Source: Lachnoclostridium sp. Marseille-P6806 (GTDB lineage: Bacteria; Bacillota; Clostridia; Lachnospirales; Lachnospiraceae). Taken from it: a stretch of 64,000 nt of DNA. The stretch covers positions 54,998 through 118,997 of the forward strand of contig NZ_LR130583.1 of the NCBI RefSeq assembly GCF_900625025.1, read 5' to 3'. Below the pieces are notes generated by a model. It was not told where the DNA came from and did not search any database. It saw only the letters and a program-made list of their open reading frames with translations. Below are positions 62,871-64,000 of the stretch, piece after piece; position 1 is the stretch's first letter, and every line of letters starts with the position of its first letter. A program made the position numbers and the translations under genes.

Positions 62871-63452
62871 ATGGATCGCTATCTTACAACACCGCTGACA
62901 AAGAAGTTTGCGGCAGAGTGCCGGATCGGCGATATGGTTTATATCACCGGCACCGTTTATACAGCGCGCGATGCGGCGCACAAGCGCATGGCAGAGGCGC
63001 TGAATGCGGTGGAGGAGCTTCCTTTTGATGTGCGGAATAATATCATATATTATATGGGACCTACTCCGGCGAGGGAGGGACGGGTGATCGGCTCCGCCGG
63101 TCCGACCACCTCGGGCAGAATGGACCGCTATGCCCCGCGGCTTCTTGACATGGGACTGACCGGGATGATCGGCAAGGGAAAACGCTCGGAGGAGGTCAGG
63201 GAAGCGGTCGTGCGGAACGGCGCGGTGTATTTTGCGGCGATCGGCGGCGCGGGCGCGCTGCTCTCTGAGAGCATCCTTTCGGCGGAGGTGATCGCCTACG
63301 ATGATCTGGGGACGGAGGCGATACGGCGTCTCACAGTCAGAGACTTCCCGGTGATTGTCGTCATGGATGCGGAGGGAAATGACCTGTATAGCTCCGCAGC
63401 GGCTAAATATGGTACGGAGGACAGCCTTCAAGACACCATAGTTAGCGGTTGA
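62871..63452 (+). CDS. Fumarate hydratase class I, beta subunit
   Basis: The 193-residue C-terminal-half subunit (FumA/TtdB-like) has TGTVYTARDAAHKRM near the N terminus, YMGPTPAREGRVIGSAGPTT for substrate binding, and GKGKRSEE and GAGALLS in the core. It completes the hydratase with the preceding gene. GGGGAAG precedes the ATG. Its stop codon lies inside the -35 box of the tRNA promoter. Confidence 0.92.
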   Translation: MDRYLTTPLTKKFAAECRIGDMVYITGTVYTARDAAHKRMAEALNAVEELPFDVRNNIIYYMGPTPAREGRVIGSAGPTTSGRMDRYAPRLLDMGLTGMIGKGKRSEEVREAVVRNGAVYFAAIGGAGALLSESILSAEVIAYDDLGTEAIRRLTVRDFPVIVVMDAEGNDLYSSAAAKYGTEDSLQDTIVSG

Positions 63453-63477
63453 CAAGGCAAATTTGCTTGGATATAAT
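63449..63477 (+). promoter_or_regulatory. Consensus promoter of the tRNA-Ser gene
   Basis: TTGACA (63449-63454) and TATAAT (63472-63477) are perfect consensus boxes with 17-bp spacing. The -35 overlaps the stop codon of the fumarase beta gene. The predicted start near 63484 is about 60 bases before the tRNA. Confidence 0.9.
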
Positions 63478-63542
63478 ATCTCTTGCGTCCGTGAAAAGGG
63501 CGCCAATTGTACACTGGTATTGACGGAAATGAGTCAGGCTTT

Positions 63543-63630
63543 GGAGAAATACTCAAGAGGCTGAAGAGGCGCCCCTGCTAAGGGTGTAGGTCGGGAAACC
63601 GGCGCGCGGGTTCAAATCCCGCTTTCTCCG
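63543..63630 (+). tRNA. tRNA-Ser (anticodon GCU)
   Basis: The 88-base gene folds as a class II tRNA: acceptor GGAGAAA/TTTCTCC, anticodon stem CGCCC/GGGTG with loop CTGCTAA (anticodon GCT at 63577-63579), a long variable arm and a T-arm with GGTTCAAATCC. The discriminator is G, as in serine tRNAs. No CCA is encoded; a T-rich run follows and may terminate transcription. Confidence 0.95.
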
Positions 63631-63662
63631 TTTCTTTTTTACTGGCCCTTTGAAAAAAGTGC

Positions 63663-63691
63663 TTGCAAACAAAGAAAACCAATGCTATGAT
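63663..63691 (+). promoter_or_regulatory. Upstream promoter (P1) of a probable rRNA operon
   Basis: TTGCAA (63663-63668) and TATGAT (63686-63691) are 17 bases apart, just past the tRNA. No coding gene is seen in 63631-64000. Tandem strong promoters followed by a long leader suggest an rRNA operon beyond the window. Confidence 0.6.
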
Positions 63692-63769
63692 TGTCCGGTC
63701 GCCATAAATGAACGGCGGAACGGAAAATCACAAAGCGAACGCGAGTCGAAAAACTTTTCAAAAAATCAA

Positions 63770-63798
63770 TTGACACAGCGATCACGGCGTGATAATTT
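63770..63798 (+). promoter_or_regulatory. Downstream promoter (P2) of a probable rRNA operon
   Basis: A consensus TTGACA (63770-63775) precedes GATAATTT (63791-63798), with TAATTT at 17-bp spacing as the likely -10. The 200 bases after it contain no ribosome site or start in a good context and several GC-rich inverted segments, as an rRNA leader would. Confidence 0.6.
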
Positions 63799-64000
63799 AA
63801 AGAAGTTGCGGCGCTGACGAAGCGCGCGGCGAAAGCGATCCGGCCTCCGGGTCCCCGGCTCCTTGCGTAAGGAAAGGAAGCGGCAGCAGATTTGACAAAC
63901 AAACAGAAATGCAACCCTGAAGATTTCAAGATTCCCGTAAGGAACACGATCCGAGCGGATGGTGCGGGCCTTATAGGGATCGCGAGACATTCAGAACAGA

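Noticed and set aside
1..64000. CRISPR array, prophage structural genes or toxin-antitoxin pair
   Set aside because: No regularly spaced repeats with spacers, no capsid/terminase/tail proteins and no paired toxin-antitoxin genes were seen.

Overview
The window looks like chromosomal DNA of a gut-type anaerobic Clostridia, most likely Lachnospiraceae. The reasons are a high G+C background with strong AGGAGG-type ribosome binding sites, many AraC/LacI/DeoR-controlled carbohydrate ABC operons, a Tad-pilus locus with DUF5702-like and DUF6382/FHA-like proteins, and remnants of Tn1549-like, IS21, IS3, ISLre2 and IS1634 elements. The species cannot be fixed from this sequence alone.

Layout. 0-2.6 kb: the tail of an unidentified enzyme, an AraC regulator and L-rhamnose isomerase. 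2.7-8.9 kb: a LacI-controlled alpha-glucan operon (LacI, cytoplasmic GH13, ABC binding lipoprotein, two permeases) with a promoter and two LacI-type operators. 8.9-13.5 kb: a PfoR-type PTS IIC protein with an AraC regulator, then a zinc alcohol dehydrogenase and an aldo/keto reductase. 13.6-16.4 kb: a promoter, a leader ending in a terminator, then an NSS-family sodium symporter and an AIR-synthase-like protein. 16.6-17.6 kb: insertion-sequence wreckage. 17.7-23.5 kb: a YitT protein facing away from a DeoR-transglutaminase-M28 peptidase operon.

23.6-33.0 kb: a block of visibly lower G+C bounded by IS relics (ISLre2 and IS3 on the left, IS1634-type on the right). It holds a complete catabolic operon: ABC sugar importer, ADP-dependent-type sugar kinase, RpiR regulator, class II aldolase, mutarotase and D-lyxose-isomerase-like enzyme. 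It reads as import, anomer exchange, aldose-ketose isomerisation, phosphorylation and aldol cleavage, behind one strong promoter and a 32-bp palindromic operator. Its right edge cuts into a resident operon that is now a string of broken genes (33.0-35.2 kb).

35.2-48.0 kb: an AraC-controlled operon of ABC importer, two cytoplasmic GH2 glycosidases and a large DUF5107-TPR protein. 48.0-51.1 kb: a graveyard of mobile DNA (serine recombinase tail, truncated IS21, two small element-type genes, an IS3 scrap). 51.2-61.5 kb: a complete Tad/Flp pilus locus with two prepilin peptidases, CpaE-like, TadA, TadB, an unusual TadC, an Flp1-type pilin, TadE-like proteins and an FHA protein. 61.5-64 kb: a HIT hydrolase, two-subunit class I fumarase, tRNA-Ser(GCU), and tandem promoters that probably belong to an rRNA operon just beyond the window.

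The most interesting candidate systems are the low-G+C isomerase/ADP-kinase/aldolase pathway, the cytoplasmic transglutaminase-M28 module with a triple 10-bp repeat at its promoter, and the GH2-GH2-DUF5107/TPR operon.
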